64,000 bases of DNA, from contig JAEMWC010000271.1 of the NCBI GenBank assembly GCA_016490735.1, positions 497,501-561,500 of the forward strand, written 5' to 3'. The DNA comes from Pachyseris speciosa. Taxonomy: Eukaryota; Cnidaria; Anthozoa; Scleractinia; Pachyseridae. The stretch's first letter is position 1; each line of letters opens with the position of its first letter. Positions 46,901-59,000 of the stretch are shown piece after piece. The position numbers were made by a program, and so were the translations under genes. The notes beneath the pieces are model-generated. The model saw nothing but the letters and a program-made list of their open reading frames with translations. It was not told where the DNA came from and did not search any database.

Positions 46901-49405
46901 CTTGGCGTGTGCTTCTTCAGCAGAACCAAACAGAAGACGATATTTTCACTCTCGATGTGTCGTCGGGTGTCTCGTTCTTTTGGTAATTCGGGACTAAATC
47001 CCCGTTCGGCGAGAAAATTTAAAGCTTTGTGTACATGACTTGCTTCGAACGCGTCTTTCCTTTCTTTCGCCATGTCATTATCAGACCTTTGATCGACACA
47101 ATGTCAATATGCGACCAGAGGCAAGCCAATCACGAGCCCCGTTCGCTGGTGAACGGGATTTTCAAAATCCAGGGGTTTGTCTGCAAGCGTTACCTTCACT
47201 CATCTCCCCTCCCCCTCTTAAATGTTTTGGCCCCGTCCCATTTTTCGCGCAGCCAAAACTTCTAAAATCCTGTTCCTCGGTCTTTCTTTGCTCGGAAACT
47301 ACACGGAAACGCTTGCTACGCAGGCTAAATTTAACACGACGCAACGCCTGCTTCGGAGTCCATATAGCGTAGCGTTGATGACGCAGGTGGAGCCTGCGGA
47401 GGGGGCTCCAACAAACGGCGTCAATTGTGTTCTTTTTGCCTGCGATCAGACTCTCCAAAACGCCCGACTGCACGGTCAATTACAATGAAAAGATACTCGC
47501 ACACGATTATAATTCAGAATAACTTGTTTTTATTAGTAAAATACCGTTAAGTCTATACTCAGATCTAACATTTATGAAATTCAAACTAATGTTTACAGCT
47601 TATCCTTATGATAGGTGTTCAAGCATGAGAGGCTTGGCCAATCACGAGAGGAGTTCCTACAGCTGAATGCCAGCCACATTGCCAGCTGCAGTCACGTGAT
47701 TGTACTCCTTTCCAACGCAGCTACCACGTCACTTTTTGTCTACAACGAGGTCGTCTTCGCTGATTGGCTGGGCAAGCCTTTCGTGGTTGTCATGGCAGCC
47801 AATTCCTGGAACAAACTTCGACCCAACATGCAAGCAATTCTGGGAAGCTGTCCGGCGGTTGATTTTGAACGTAAGCCGTACGATGAGAGTGTGGACATAC
47901 TCTTGTACTATCTGAAACCATTTCGTAACATGCCGGCTGTCATTTTGGAGCAAGAGTTCTTAGATCGGATGGTAGAAGGCCTTAAACCTTTGCGAGTGCT
48001 TGCTGTACTTCCTGGTAAGTGACATCAGTTAAATGAAACAAGCGTTAATTTTTTTTGTTTCTTCGGAACATGCCATCTAGTGTTCTAAGATTTTAATAGG
48101 GAAGTGAAAGAGACGATGTCATGCAAATTTAATGTCTATCTGGTCACATATTAAAAAAAATAAAGATTAAAAGAAAGAGAACTTTATGGTGCCAGCAGTT
48201 TGCAAACCAACGGACACAATAACTTTTACGTTACTAGCAATCTTTCATTTTTCTTAAGAATGAAAGTCCAGTGTAAAAACGTGAGAGTAGAGCCAAGATT
48301 GTTCTCTTCTTCCTCAATAGCTGTCGCGCCTTCCGTTGCGTCGTGTTTCCGTTTCCATAATTATTGCTCGTCATGTTTTAACTGAGCCTTGGCCAAACGG
48401 ACTCGCAAGTAGTCGCAAGTAGCCGCAAGTTGAACTTGCGTACAGAGTTGGGTGGCCAAACGGACTCGCAAGTTTTCCTCGCAAGTACACGCAAGTCGCA
48501 AAAAACATTTCAAGACTACATATCCTGTATTTCATCGGCTAATAGGTTGCTATAACAACGAATGGACGTCACTCAACTTGCGTTGACTTGGGTTGGGTGG
48601 CCAAACGGTGAAAAACGTGCATCGACTTGCGGGCAAATTTGATCTCGACCAAAGTATGCGCAAGTCAACGCAAGTCAACGCGAGTGCACGCAAGTCCTGG
48701 CTGAAACGGAGTCGCAAGTAGACGCAAGTTGAAAATTTGCGCCTACTTGCTAGTCCGTTTGGCCAAAGCTTTAGATTTTGCTCTTCTTTCGTTGTTCAAA
48801 ACCTAGCTGACGCTGCTTTACTTTTTCCTCCTTCAGAGAAACGCAGTCCAGAGGTGGAGGAAATATCCCCGCGACCCAATCTTTTTCTCAGTTATCACTG
48901 GGACGTTCAAAACAAAGTACAAATTCTGGTTCAGTATTTGGAGAGTCACGGCTTCCAGTGCTGGACTGATGTGAGTAACGCAAGCAAACGTCACGCAACG
49001 AATCACTCTCCAACTCCTGGTGACAACCTGCAGACTCAGATTCAGCGGAAAATCAAAGCGGCAGCAGCAGTTGTGTGTTGTGTGACACCCAAGTACATTT
49101 GCTCCGAAAACTGCACTAAGGATCTCACCATTGCTGAGTCGATGAATAAGCCCGTCGTTCCCGTGATGCTTCAGTGGCTGACATGGCCTCCCGAGGGGGG
49201 ACGAGTGCACAGGATTTTGGCGCCTTTGCAGTGCATTGATATGAGCAACGACAGTCTGTTTAAAAGGAACTTAAGCACTGTTGAAACCCTTTTGAAGAAA
49301 TACGCGGGAAAACACAGTCCACGTCATAACCGCGTGGTAGACCATGTGCGACTTCCCAAGAACCAGCGCCTTATTCATCACAAATCTCATCAAAAAGCAC
49401 ACTAG
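43977..49405 (+). CDS. TIR-SAM-TIR-TIR domain protein
   Basis: Exons: 43977-45278, 47615-48014 and 48837-49405 (TAG 49403-49405), junction phases 0 and 1, giving 756 residues. An in-frame TAA three codons upstream fixes the start. Residues 1-130 are acidic and low-complexity. TIR-1 (about 135-290) has GIFVSYAPEASFIEKRF, IWFDKD and SSRVCLHE, whose Glu215 sits in the C-x-x-E position used as the catalytic Glu of NAD+-cleaving TIR domains. A SAM domain follows (about 318-388; WDISDVLSWL, NEIDGFMLVSMSEVDM). TIR-2 (about 406-545) is divergent, with VYVICDPNDVRFYENL, SHVIVLLSNAA and FVYNEVVFADWLGKPF. TIR-3 (about 582-715) has NLFLSYHWDVQNKV, VVCCVTPKYICSENCTKDL and KPVVPVML, with Asp663 where TIR-1 has Glu. 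There is no signal peptide or membrane segment, so it is probably cytoplasmic. SARM1 also joins SAM to TIR, but with ARM repeats and one TIR. Role in immunity or NAD+ metabolism is inferred. Confidence 0.9.
45670..45815. mobile_element. Dispersed MITE fragment, inverted partner of 47180-47336
   Basis: It runs from agcctgcgtaacaagcgttt to gaaacgcttgcagacaaacc, so it is itself an imperfect palindrome. The same sequence recurs in inverted orientation at 47180-47336 in the same intron. Confidence 0.65.
46311..46681. mobile_element. MITE in intron 1 of the TIR-SAM gene
   Basis: The ends acactttttttttataag and cttataaaaaaa...gagtgt are inverted and contain long T and A runs. Interior motifs taagaata and gaggctgaaat repeat. 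Confidence 0.7.
47180..47336. mobile_element. Dispersed MITE fragment, inverted partner of 45670-45815
   Basis: It contains gtctgcaagcgtta, atctcccctccccctctt, ggccccgtcccatttttcgc and ggaaacgcttgctacgcagg, complementary to the copy at 45.7 kb. Confidence 0.65.
48386..48770. mobile_element. MITE with many CGCAAGT repeats
   Basis: The terminal inverted repeats are ttggccaaacggact on the left and agtccgtttggccaa on the right. Many cgcaagt units fill the ends, directed inward. It lies in intron 2 of the TIR-SAM gene and ends about 66 bases before the exon-3 acceptor. Its design parallels the element at 33118-33341. Confidence 0.85.
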
Positions 49406-50116
49406 CCGTTTATGGCAAAAATCTAACCTATAACAAGTCATCTTGATCCGGGCTTAAGTAGGAAAAGGCATGAGGGCCTTGATAATAATCAATCACCCCC
49501 TTTCTGGGATTTCTTTAAGAATGGTGCCGCCTACCGTCTCTAGGCAGATTTAGAAAAGACAACGCAACGTCAATTGAGAATGTGGAAGCGCGCAGAAATG
49601 ACTGAACGCGGCTTCCCGTGCTAGTTGCCGTTCTGCCATTGATCAAGTCGGTTGTTAGATCTGCGCGCGCCGTCGCCACTGTCGTCACTGTCGTCACGTT
49701 GTCTTTGACAAAGCTGCTACTGTCGTTACTGCGCATGCATCATAAGCATCTCGGAATTGCCCGAAGAACCACATTCTCGTTGCTCGAGTCTTCACTCCGT
49801 ACTGCGCAGGCTTGACGAAACGAGCGACTCTCGAAAGATCCGGTAGATTGACGATTCTGATCGGCTTTTTCAAACAATTCAAATAAACGGAAGTAAAACA
49901 AAACTCTTACGCAGAGCTGAACCCTAAGCATGCGCAGTTCAGCCGGAAGTCCGGTGTTTTCGGACTTCAAATCGGATCTTTTCAGGGTTGCTCGTTTCGC
50001 GACCGCTGGTCAAGGGGAACGAAGACCCTGGGTACGAGGTTGGAAGAACTAAAGTTTAATCTACGTGTAGCCGTACACACCCCCTTTCGGCTACACGTAG
50101 GCTAAACTAGAGTTTC
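49406..50116. other. 3' flank of the TIR-SAM gene
   Basis: No gene seen. A palindrome at about 50056-50105 pairs ctacgtgtagccg with cggctacacgtag. Confidence 0.5.
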
Positions 50117-50196
50117 CTTAGCCTGGGAATACTCCACCCCCTCCCCGCCCTCGCGTTTGCGAACGATGAGAGGCGGCTGTATTCGCTGGCTAAGGT
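50117..50196. repeat. Short palindromic element
   Basis: ccttagcctgggaatactcc at the left pairs with a right end of gtattcgctggctaagg, with a pyrimidine-rich centre. Confidence 0.6.
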
Positions 50197-50951
50197 TGCT
50201 CAAGGACGGTAAAAAGGAAATTTTGCGTGGCTTATGATTATACGTGAAAGTCAAGTCTTAGCAAGTGCTATTGCAATCCAACAAGGAAATTGGGGTAAGC
50301 GCATTTTTTTACGGATAATTAATTAGCCAGGAGTCTGTTGAGCCTCATTTCGGAAAAAATGCCACAAATCGTCACCTATTTTGAAGCTTTTTAGAAATGG
50401 TGTCGTGAACTGGGGCGCATCTTGCTTATTGTTTCTGCAAGCACTTTGGACATGTACAATATATTTTACTTATACATTTACTAACGAAAAGTTAAATTGA
50501 AATCCGGGAAAGATGATCACAACCAGGTTTCCAGGGCTTTTCTCCGCCGAGGGGATGGCGTTAAAGGAGCGGCTAATCGAATAAATCCCATACATTGGAG
50601 TATTAAAGGAATAAATTGTGAATAAGTAACTCGTATAAATGGAAAACAGATAAATGTAAAATATATATTTTGAAATGGAAATAGATGTATGATAGCATAA
50701 AATAAGTTTCAACGGAGAGAAATTAATGTAAATAGACCTTTTAACGTCATTTGAAAATTGATGGACCAGCTAAGATTAATGTTGCTCATTTGTTGGTGAA
50801 ACCACGTATAGCTGACTGTATCGTTTAATAATAGTAGCCGTAGAGGGTTTGGAATTGCCTCGTCTAGGCATTATTCTTCGAGCTGTTTCCCTCCATCTGA
50901 ACGCCTGAAAACGTCTTGTGTTATAAGTGGTTGATCCTCCTTCTTGGTTAA

Positions 50952-51753
50952 GGGAGCTTAAGCAACGCGACGACGACGCCGAGGACGACGCCTAGTAAAA
51001 AAATTAATTTATATTTTACTAGCGAATTTCGCGACTATCTAGAACTGTTCGGTACACCAATGGCTCTAAAAACGTGCTAAAGTTAAATATGCAACGATGG
51101 CGTTCAAATCCAAATGGAAATACGAAAAATTAGCTGTCGTCGTCCACGTTCCGTAGACGACGCATAACTTGGTCATTTCACGTTGTTGTTTTGCAGAGGA
51201 CTGTAAAGAAATATAAGAGAGATTAAGATTGAGGTTTTTCAGCATTTCCCGCGAACCGCGAACGTCAAGAAGTCACGTGACCAGTGTCTTGCCGTCAGGT
51301 TTGCGGTTTGAGGTTCACGTTTGTACGGCTAGACCACGCTCTAGAGGTAAGTGATTTACCGCAAGGATTTTTGCACCCTAAAACATCACAATCCCACGTT
51401 TGAGAGGAAATACTACTTTTAAGAACTCTTTCGCCTATTAATTATCGATTTTTTTTTTCATAGAAACGCAATTTTTAAGACGATTTCTCAGCTAAAATAG
51501 AAGTGAAAGAATGAATGAAAACAAACATGGCGACCGGCTATTTGTTACCCGCGAATCTTAAGTCCCGAATACGGGTAGACAGCTAACGTGAAACCGCTAA
51601 CCGCAAACCGCCGTTTGCCGTTTGCGGTAAGATGGCCAAACCTCGATCTTAAGGTCTCTATACAAAGATTTATAACGCACTTGCACAGCTATTGTTCTGC
51701 TCATTATTTCTGACGTTCTCGTTGCCGTCGTCGTCGTGGTTTGCTTAAGCTCC
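50952..51753. mobile_element. MITE-like element with GGGAGCTTAAGCAA ends
   Basis: The left end gggagcttaagcaa and right end ttgcttaagctccc are reverse complements (one extra base aside), each followed inward by CGTCGTCG-type sequence. About 800 bases long, and it contains another inverted-repeat element at 51217-51660. Confidence 0.75.
51217..51660. mobile_element. Nested inverted-repeat element
   Basis: The ends agagattaagattgaggttt and aaacctcgatcttaaggtct are imperfect complements. Inside, gcgaaccgcgaac, tttgcggtttgagg and aaccgcaaaccgc form further pairings. Confidence 0.65.
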
Positions 51754-52202
51754 CGATTGCCGAGCACGCTGCCGAGGAAGCCGAGCGAAGCCTTGGGAGG
51801 TCGATGCTTTCTCCTTGCCGCTCGCTACGATTGCGTAATACGCTATTAAACAGCCTCTTCCGGCCAGGTTAGACTGTTAAACAAAACTGATCAATATCTT
51901 TTCCTAAACAGCCAAAGAAAGTACAGATTGATTAAATTACACTTTGTAGTAAAGAGCGGTTTGCATTAAGCGTGATCGCTGCACGCGCGTTTATGAACTA
52001 TGTATATAATTATGGCATCACGAATAGACCAATTACAAATTAGAATTTACGACATAATTAATAAACAAAAGTTCGCAGAATCATCCGTAGCGACAAACAA
52101 TGGGCTGAAAGAAGCGTTTAACTCGAGTGATCGTCGTTTTCCAGTGGAGGCATGCGGCAGTCAGCTGCCGTAAAAAGAACAATGCCTTGACTTGGGCACA
52201 AG

Positions 52203-52848
52203 ATGATGCCTGGGAGTAGATTTTGGCGGTACCAAGTGGATGCTGGCTGGGCATGGGTGGTGTGTTTCGCTTCGTTTTTCGTCCACTGTGTTACCTTTGG
52301 GACAATACAGTCTTTCGGGACTTTGTTTATATCGCTGCTAAACGAATTCAATTCTGGAGAGTCTGCGACAGGTAAGCAAATGTTATTAAAGTTGGCAGAT
52401 TGTTTTTTCTTGCTCGTTTTTATATAGTAAAAGGTGGTAAATTTGTATTGCTGTGATACCCACAATTTTCATCTCTGTCAGGACCAAAATATACGAGAAC
52501 CTTACAAATACAAAATGTTCAAAAGAAATGCAGCAATGTCGTCCTTAACAAGCTTATGGGAAATGTCACCAAATGAATCTGAAGAAGAATACACCATTGC
52601 ATCCAAATATAGTACTGCGCCTTATGCATGAACTGAAGTTATTTGCTATGATGGACAATTTGAAATCCTCATGAAGTCGTAGCAAAGTTCCTGTGTCTCC
52701 TTCAAACATGGTCATTTTTGAATTACCATTTCAAAACTCGTCATCACGTGCACCACGACGTAAGTCGTTCAGAAGGGAAGAAAGCCACTACGGGAAAATG
52801 CGCGAGGAAAATTGTGGTCAAGCTTGCCATCAAAGCTGGTCACAATGT

Positions 52849-52947
<99 letters not shown>

Positions 52948-53061
52948 ATGATTAGGAATTGGGATTTTAATTGTAAGGACTTTGGCCGTTGCATTGATTG
53001 GCTACGGCTGACCGCCCAATCATTGTATAGGATATCTGGGCATCCAGAAGTTTTTACTGCC

Positions 53062-53092
<31 letters not shown>

Positions 53093-56000
53093 TAATTAAT
53101 CGCAAGTGCAATAGATCCGTTACAGAAAGCATGACTTCTAGGCTCTGTAAGAATACTCAGGAGAGTTTTAGATACTTGCTACTGCACGGCTGATGTTAAA
53201 AGTGAAATGGTGTAGGGTTTCCCAACAGTCTGGAAACCTCAGGCAGGGAGGAGGCCAGATGCCCGCATAGACTTCCAGCTAATAGAGAACTCTGTTATAA
53301 ATCGAAGATAATGATATTTTGCTAGAAGGCTGGGCTCAACGAAGTGAGTTTCAGGGAGGTCCTGGAATTAAAATTAATAGATTTAAAAAGAAATATGAAC
53401 AACTAGCAGTATTAAGAGACTTAAAACTAAGAATCCATAATAGCAATATAATAAGAAGTCCATCTAATCAAGGTACTTTCAATGAAATGAGATAAAAACT
53501 AACTAAACCTAGTGTGCAACAGAAAAGGAACAACCCTTAGACATCTTTCAAACAGTTTGAGATAACTTTGATGTGAAATCAAGTCATGTTAATTTGTTTT
53601 CTTTTCTCACACAGCATGGGTTGGCTCCTTGGGTTATGGATTCCTTTTCGTCATCGGTCCCGTCACCACCGCACTCTGCGAACACTTTGGATGCCGCGTC
53701 ATGGCGTGCGTGGGTAGCGTGCTCACTACCACCTCACTACTTGTGACGTCATCCGCAACCAGCATCACCAGCATGTACTTCACGTTTGGCGTCCTGTGGG
53801 GGACTGGAAGTAGCTTCCTGTTCTTTTCCGGTCTCCTCGTCTTAAGGTTTTACTTCAACAGAAACCTTTCCTTCGCTAATGGCATCACCATGACTGGCGC
53901 TGGCTTTGGTACGCTGGTCTTTAACGTTATGCTACAGGAACTCGACAGCAAGTACGGTTGGCGCGGGGGAATGCTCGCCTTAAGCGTGTTTGCCGCATTG
54001 ACATTCTTATGTGGGTGCGCGTACATTCCGCCACCAATTGACTTTTTAACGTTTGAAAGACCGAGCCTCTTAAATCGGCTCAAAAGACTAATTGATCCAC
54101 GCCCGTGGAGAGACCGAGCCTTTAAGATGTGGGCGGTGTCGCTGTCATTCATTCTGTTCGCGTACTTCTTACCATATACATATCTGGTGAGACTGCTTCC
54201 GTATAGTTTAAACAATTCATATTTTTGCTTTTGCTTTATGTATCGGGTGTTGGAGTTATAACCTTTCCATCGATGGAGGACAGGATTTTGTTGTGCCGAT
54301 ACGACTCGATGCCGGAGCCTGAGGAACATTAATTAATGAATTTGCTTAATTTGCTTTGGGTCTATGACTTGGAATGATGTGGTCTGTTTTGCTCAGATAA
54401 TTTTAATTGAGAATTATAATTTTGGGCTAATCCGGAAAAATACTGGAGGTAATCGCATGGCATCGTGTAGTCCACTCCAGTTTTTACGGTGCTAGAAATT
54501 GTGACAAAGGTAATTTGTTATAGAGCAAACAGCCGCGATGATTCATCGTCGGCCGGAAATCAATCCTCCCCCTATAAAAGCCTCCAGGAATATATAAATA
54601 AAACACAGGCTTTCCTCCACTCGACGCGAAAACTGGAGATGAGGAGGGGGAGGGTGGGCGAGATAAAAAAAAATGCTTGTATTCAAGAAAAGAAAAGAGA
54701 ACGATAGGTATGCTCTTAAAAAAATATTTATTTATCCCTCTTGTCTATTATAGGTAAAAATGGCATTAACTCTTCATATCCCCGTGTCAGAAGGAGCCCT
54801 CTTGCTTGGTTACTTCGCCATATCAGCTATATTTGGTAAACTACTGAGCGGCAGATTAGCTGATCTTCCTCGGGTCAGACGCCTTTATATTTTCGTCACT
54901 TCTGCCATAATCCTGAGCGTGTCCTCCATGTGCGTCACCGCTGTCAAGACATACCATGGTCTCTTAGCCTATACAATAGTCGCTGGATTTTTTGACGGTT
55001 GTTTCGTAGTGACAGTGCCCCTAATTACTCAGGATATCGTTGGAAAAGAACTTATGGCCAAGGCAATTGGAAGCTTGTATGGTGTGCTGGCTTTTCCTTT
55101 GACTTTGGGGCCTCCTGTGTTAGGTACGCTGCCAGTAGAGTGTGTACGAGAAAAACCTGAGCAAGACCCAACTATGTTGAACCAGATAACATAATGATCG
55201 ATGCTTCTAAACAATTAATTCAATGAAACCGTTTTCATGATGAGAGAGATTTATTACATTTTATCATCATCATCATCATCATCTTATAAGTCGTAGTTGG
55301 ACAATGATGTCCACTACAGAGTATGCATTACAGACGGCCCCATTAGCCCCATAGCAACTTTTTCAGGTAGTCAGGACTGGCACTCTTGGCAGGGTTAACG
55401 CCGGGTGCCTTGTTTTCTTAGACCATACTATAACACTTCAGCTTACTCAATGAATGTTTGCTTTTCGTTTAAAGGAGAACTCTACAAATCATCTGGTTCT
55501 TTCACCACCACTTTCTTCACTTCCGCTTCCTTTGTTCTCGTTGGTGTCAGCCTCATCTACTTTGTCCAGCGCATTCGTCCAGATCTGGTTCAAAAGCAAC
55601 CTTCTAGCCGGGAAGAGGTTATTCCTTCACCCAGTATTCATTCCACAAGTGTAGTGGATACATTAAGTGGAATGTGTCTCACAGAGCCAACCGTGTCTGC
55701 GTCTCAACTGGATCCAGTGGAAGTGGGCTCATACCAACGGTTTGACACCTTTCGCCGAGACGATCCCAGAGCAAATTTTACAGAGACTGCACAGGGTCGA
55801 CTGGCCACCCAAACAGAGGTTGAAGCCGTTTATAAGCAAGCGATTGATAAAATGTCAAAATCAGGAGGAGCGGTTCACTCTCGCACTGGTTCTGACGCAA
55901 GTTCTGTTACAAAGTCTGCCGTTCCTGTACAGTCTCTTTCTAGTAGCGTATTCAGTGGATCACTGGTCTCAGCGACAGATATAACAGGAGATACCGATTG

Positions 56001-59000
56001 TCCTTTGGGTTTACAGAAAAGTTCGGGAGTAAAGCACAATTTACCAACATCCAACGGATCTGGCGATACCGTGGTTGTGCAGCTGCATGATGAAGTAGTG
56101 GTAAAGGTACCAGGGGATGGAATAGTATCACAAGAAAGTGACCAAGAAATGCTTCAAACTGTTATTCATCTGGATGGACATTCAATGACATCTGCAGCGA
56201 ATTCTATTTCTACCAGCCCTGGGAGTGCCACTCAGACTGTTCCGGAAGCAGACAACATTGTACAGAGCGAGGTTGTCTCTGTTGCTCATCTAGAAAGTGA
56301 CGTTTCCGTTCCACTAATTGAAGACCAGCCATTGCAAGGGGAGCTAGATATCCGTGAAAATAATCTTCAAGAGCAGACAAACACTGCAAAACCAACTTCA
56401 GAAGAAGAAGAAGTCTGTGACGATATTCTTGGCCTCCAAAAAGTTCCCTCAAGCCTTAATGGCCAACCATTTCAAGGCAGTGATGGCAGCGCAATCCCTC
56501 CTCTAGAGAAAAGACATCCATCGGAGAAAGATGATGTCGTGGAACAAACACAAGATATTCTAGAACTTGTTCGTATTCCCCCACCGCCTGCAATGCCACG
56601 TACAGGGCAGTTAGTGACGCTGGAAACGGAACGCATTGGTGACCATGATCACATAAATACCGCCTTGGCAGGAGGAGATGGTCCATTCGTGAGTCACGCG
56701 TCCCTCTCTGAGATAAGATTGGACACCTGTCAAAATGATCTTTCCGACAAGGAGGTAAATGGTGACATTGTCGGTGCTAAAGAAGCCTCCCCTGACGGAC
56801 CAAAGGAACGACTGCATCTTGCCGTCGTTGACCAACTGAATCTGTTAAGTGAAAGACTTGAGGCAGTTGCCGCTCGCCAGATTCAGGAAGAGGAAGGTGA
56901 ACTTGAGAATGGAGTAGCACCAGACCAGCGTCCTGTGTTCTCACCAGCTTTGCAAAGCTTGCCCTTGACGCCTCTTTATTCGGCAAATCACAGCGTACCA
57001 CTAACCCCTGCCCGTGCGTGGTCGAGTTTTGTGGACACCCCAGCTCCAACTCCATTACAAACACCACCGAGTGCGTTCCACACCTCAGCTCCGACTCGTA
57101 TTCCTACACCACGGACGCCATCCCATTCCGTATCCGGTGTTTTCAATTTCACCTCAGATATCCAAACACCAAGCGCGATTCTCACCCTGAATTCGTGCGA
57201 GGTCTTCGACGTTTGTAGTCCAACACTGTCACAAGACGCTTCTAGTCGACATCGTAGCAGATGTTCGTCCTTTTCGGAAGTGGGACAAGATTTTGTGCTG
57301 AATGAGTGGAGTCATTTAGATGCTAAAGACACTCGACGATCCACAGAAGCGTTCTCGTCAAAACCATCGAGTGGAACAGACTCTTCCATTGCGAACGCTT
57401 CAAGATCCGTGGGTGATTTGAACAGTATTAGTGAACCCATTGATGTGGTTGGGACAACGGCGAAGGGAAGTCACGGGGGACACTTGAATTCACCAGAAAA
57501 TTCTATAGCAGGTTCTCAGTTGGAATCATCATTACCCATGTGTCTGCCACAACATCCATATCTACCGCCTGTCAACGCAGGGAATCCATTTCAGGAAGTA
57601 GAGCTGCAAACGAGTAAAGCTCAGGAATGGACAGGCAACGTAAAAGGCACAATGATTCACCAAACATTACTTTCGGACATCGTAGAAGTCAAGCCGTATT
57701 CCAGGGGCAAAATTCGAGAATGGTCGCTACAACAGAGGCAGATGCAGAACATTCCCTCGGCAAAGGATTCAAATGAAAACCAATTTCAAGAAAATCTTGT
57801 AAAATCGAATCCGCATTGCATGTTCACTGCTTCTGTACCAGAGCCTCCAGACACCTACAGGTACCTCCTAAACAGGAGCTTTTTCAAAGAGAAGGCTACA
57901 CTGCTATCTCTGAACAGAGGCAAACAGACATATCGGATGCGACTCGTGACCTAGGGCTTCCAACTCACTTGGATTCCATTCCAGTGGAATCAAAATTGAA
58001 CCCAGGCCAATCAGGCCGAAACAAGTCCACAGAGGTTTCACAGCAAATGTCTTCCCAAGAAAACGAGGTCTGCTCAACAGTCAACGATCCAGATGAATCC
58101 ATAAAAATTTCATATCAGATTCCATTGCAGTGCCCGTGAACTCAACTCAGTTTGACTCTAACTCAGTGCAATTAAAGTTGAATCCATTTTTAGATTCAGT
58201 CCCGAAAGAGACCATCCCAGTTTTTCAGCAAATATCTCCCCACCAAAACGAGGTCTGCGCAGTAGTCGGCCACCCGGATGAGTCGACAAATAATATTACA
58301 TCAGATTCTACTGCAGTACCCATTCAGCCAGCTCAGTTAGATTCAGATCTAGTGGAATCCAAATTGAACCCATTTTTGAATCCAGTCCTGGAGGAGACCA
58401 TTCCCGTATCTCAGCAAAAACCGCTCCAAGAATACGAGGTCTGTTCAACATTAAGTGACCCGGATGAGCCTCAAATTCACAGCAGATCAGATTCCGCTGC
58501 AGAATTATATTTAAAGCCATTTATGGATTCAGGCCAAAAAGATCGCATCGAGGTTTCTCAGCAAACAACACCCCAGGTAAACGCGGTCTGTCCAACACTC
58601 GTCGTCCCAGATGAGCTTCAGTATCACACAACATCAGATTCTATTGATGTACCGATCCAGAAACTCGAGTGGATTCTAATCTAGAAGGGTCAAAGCTTTT
58701 GCTGGATTCGAAAGAATGGGAATACATAGAGATTGATCGGGAGAGTACTCATCAAAATTCCTCCCAGCTGGTCGAGTTCTATTATTCGGACGAAGGCCGA
58801 GATGTGCCCCCCAGCCTGACTCCACACGTATTATCTGATAAATTGGACTCAAAGGGTGAACAATTTCAACCTTACTACCTGACCACAGGCTTATCCAATG
58901 ACCATGATCATTGCGTGGGCGTTCAACAGATAGATGCTTGTACGTCATCTCTTGACGGCTTTTCGTCCCCTAAATCGAAAAAGAATACTTTATCGCCTCA

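Noticed and set aside
52693..53193. 166-codon open frame rich in Ile
   Set aside because: Made by an ATT/ATA microsatellite and a dispersed repeat in the transporter intron.
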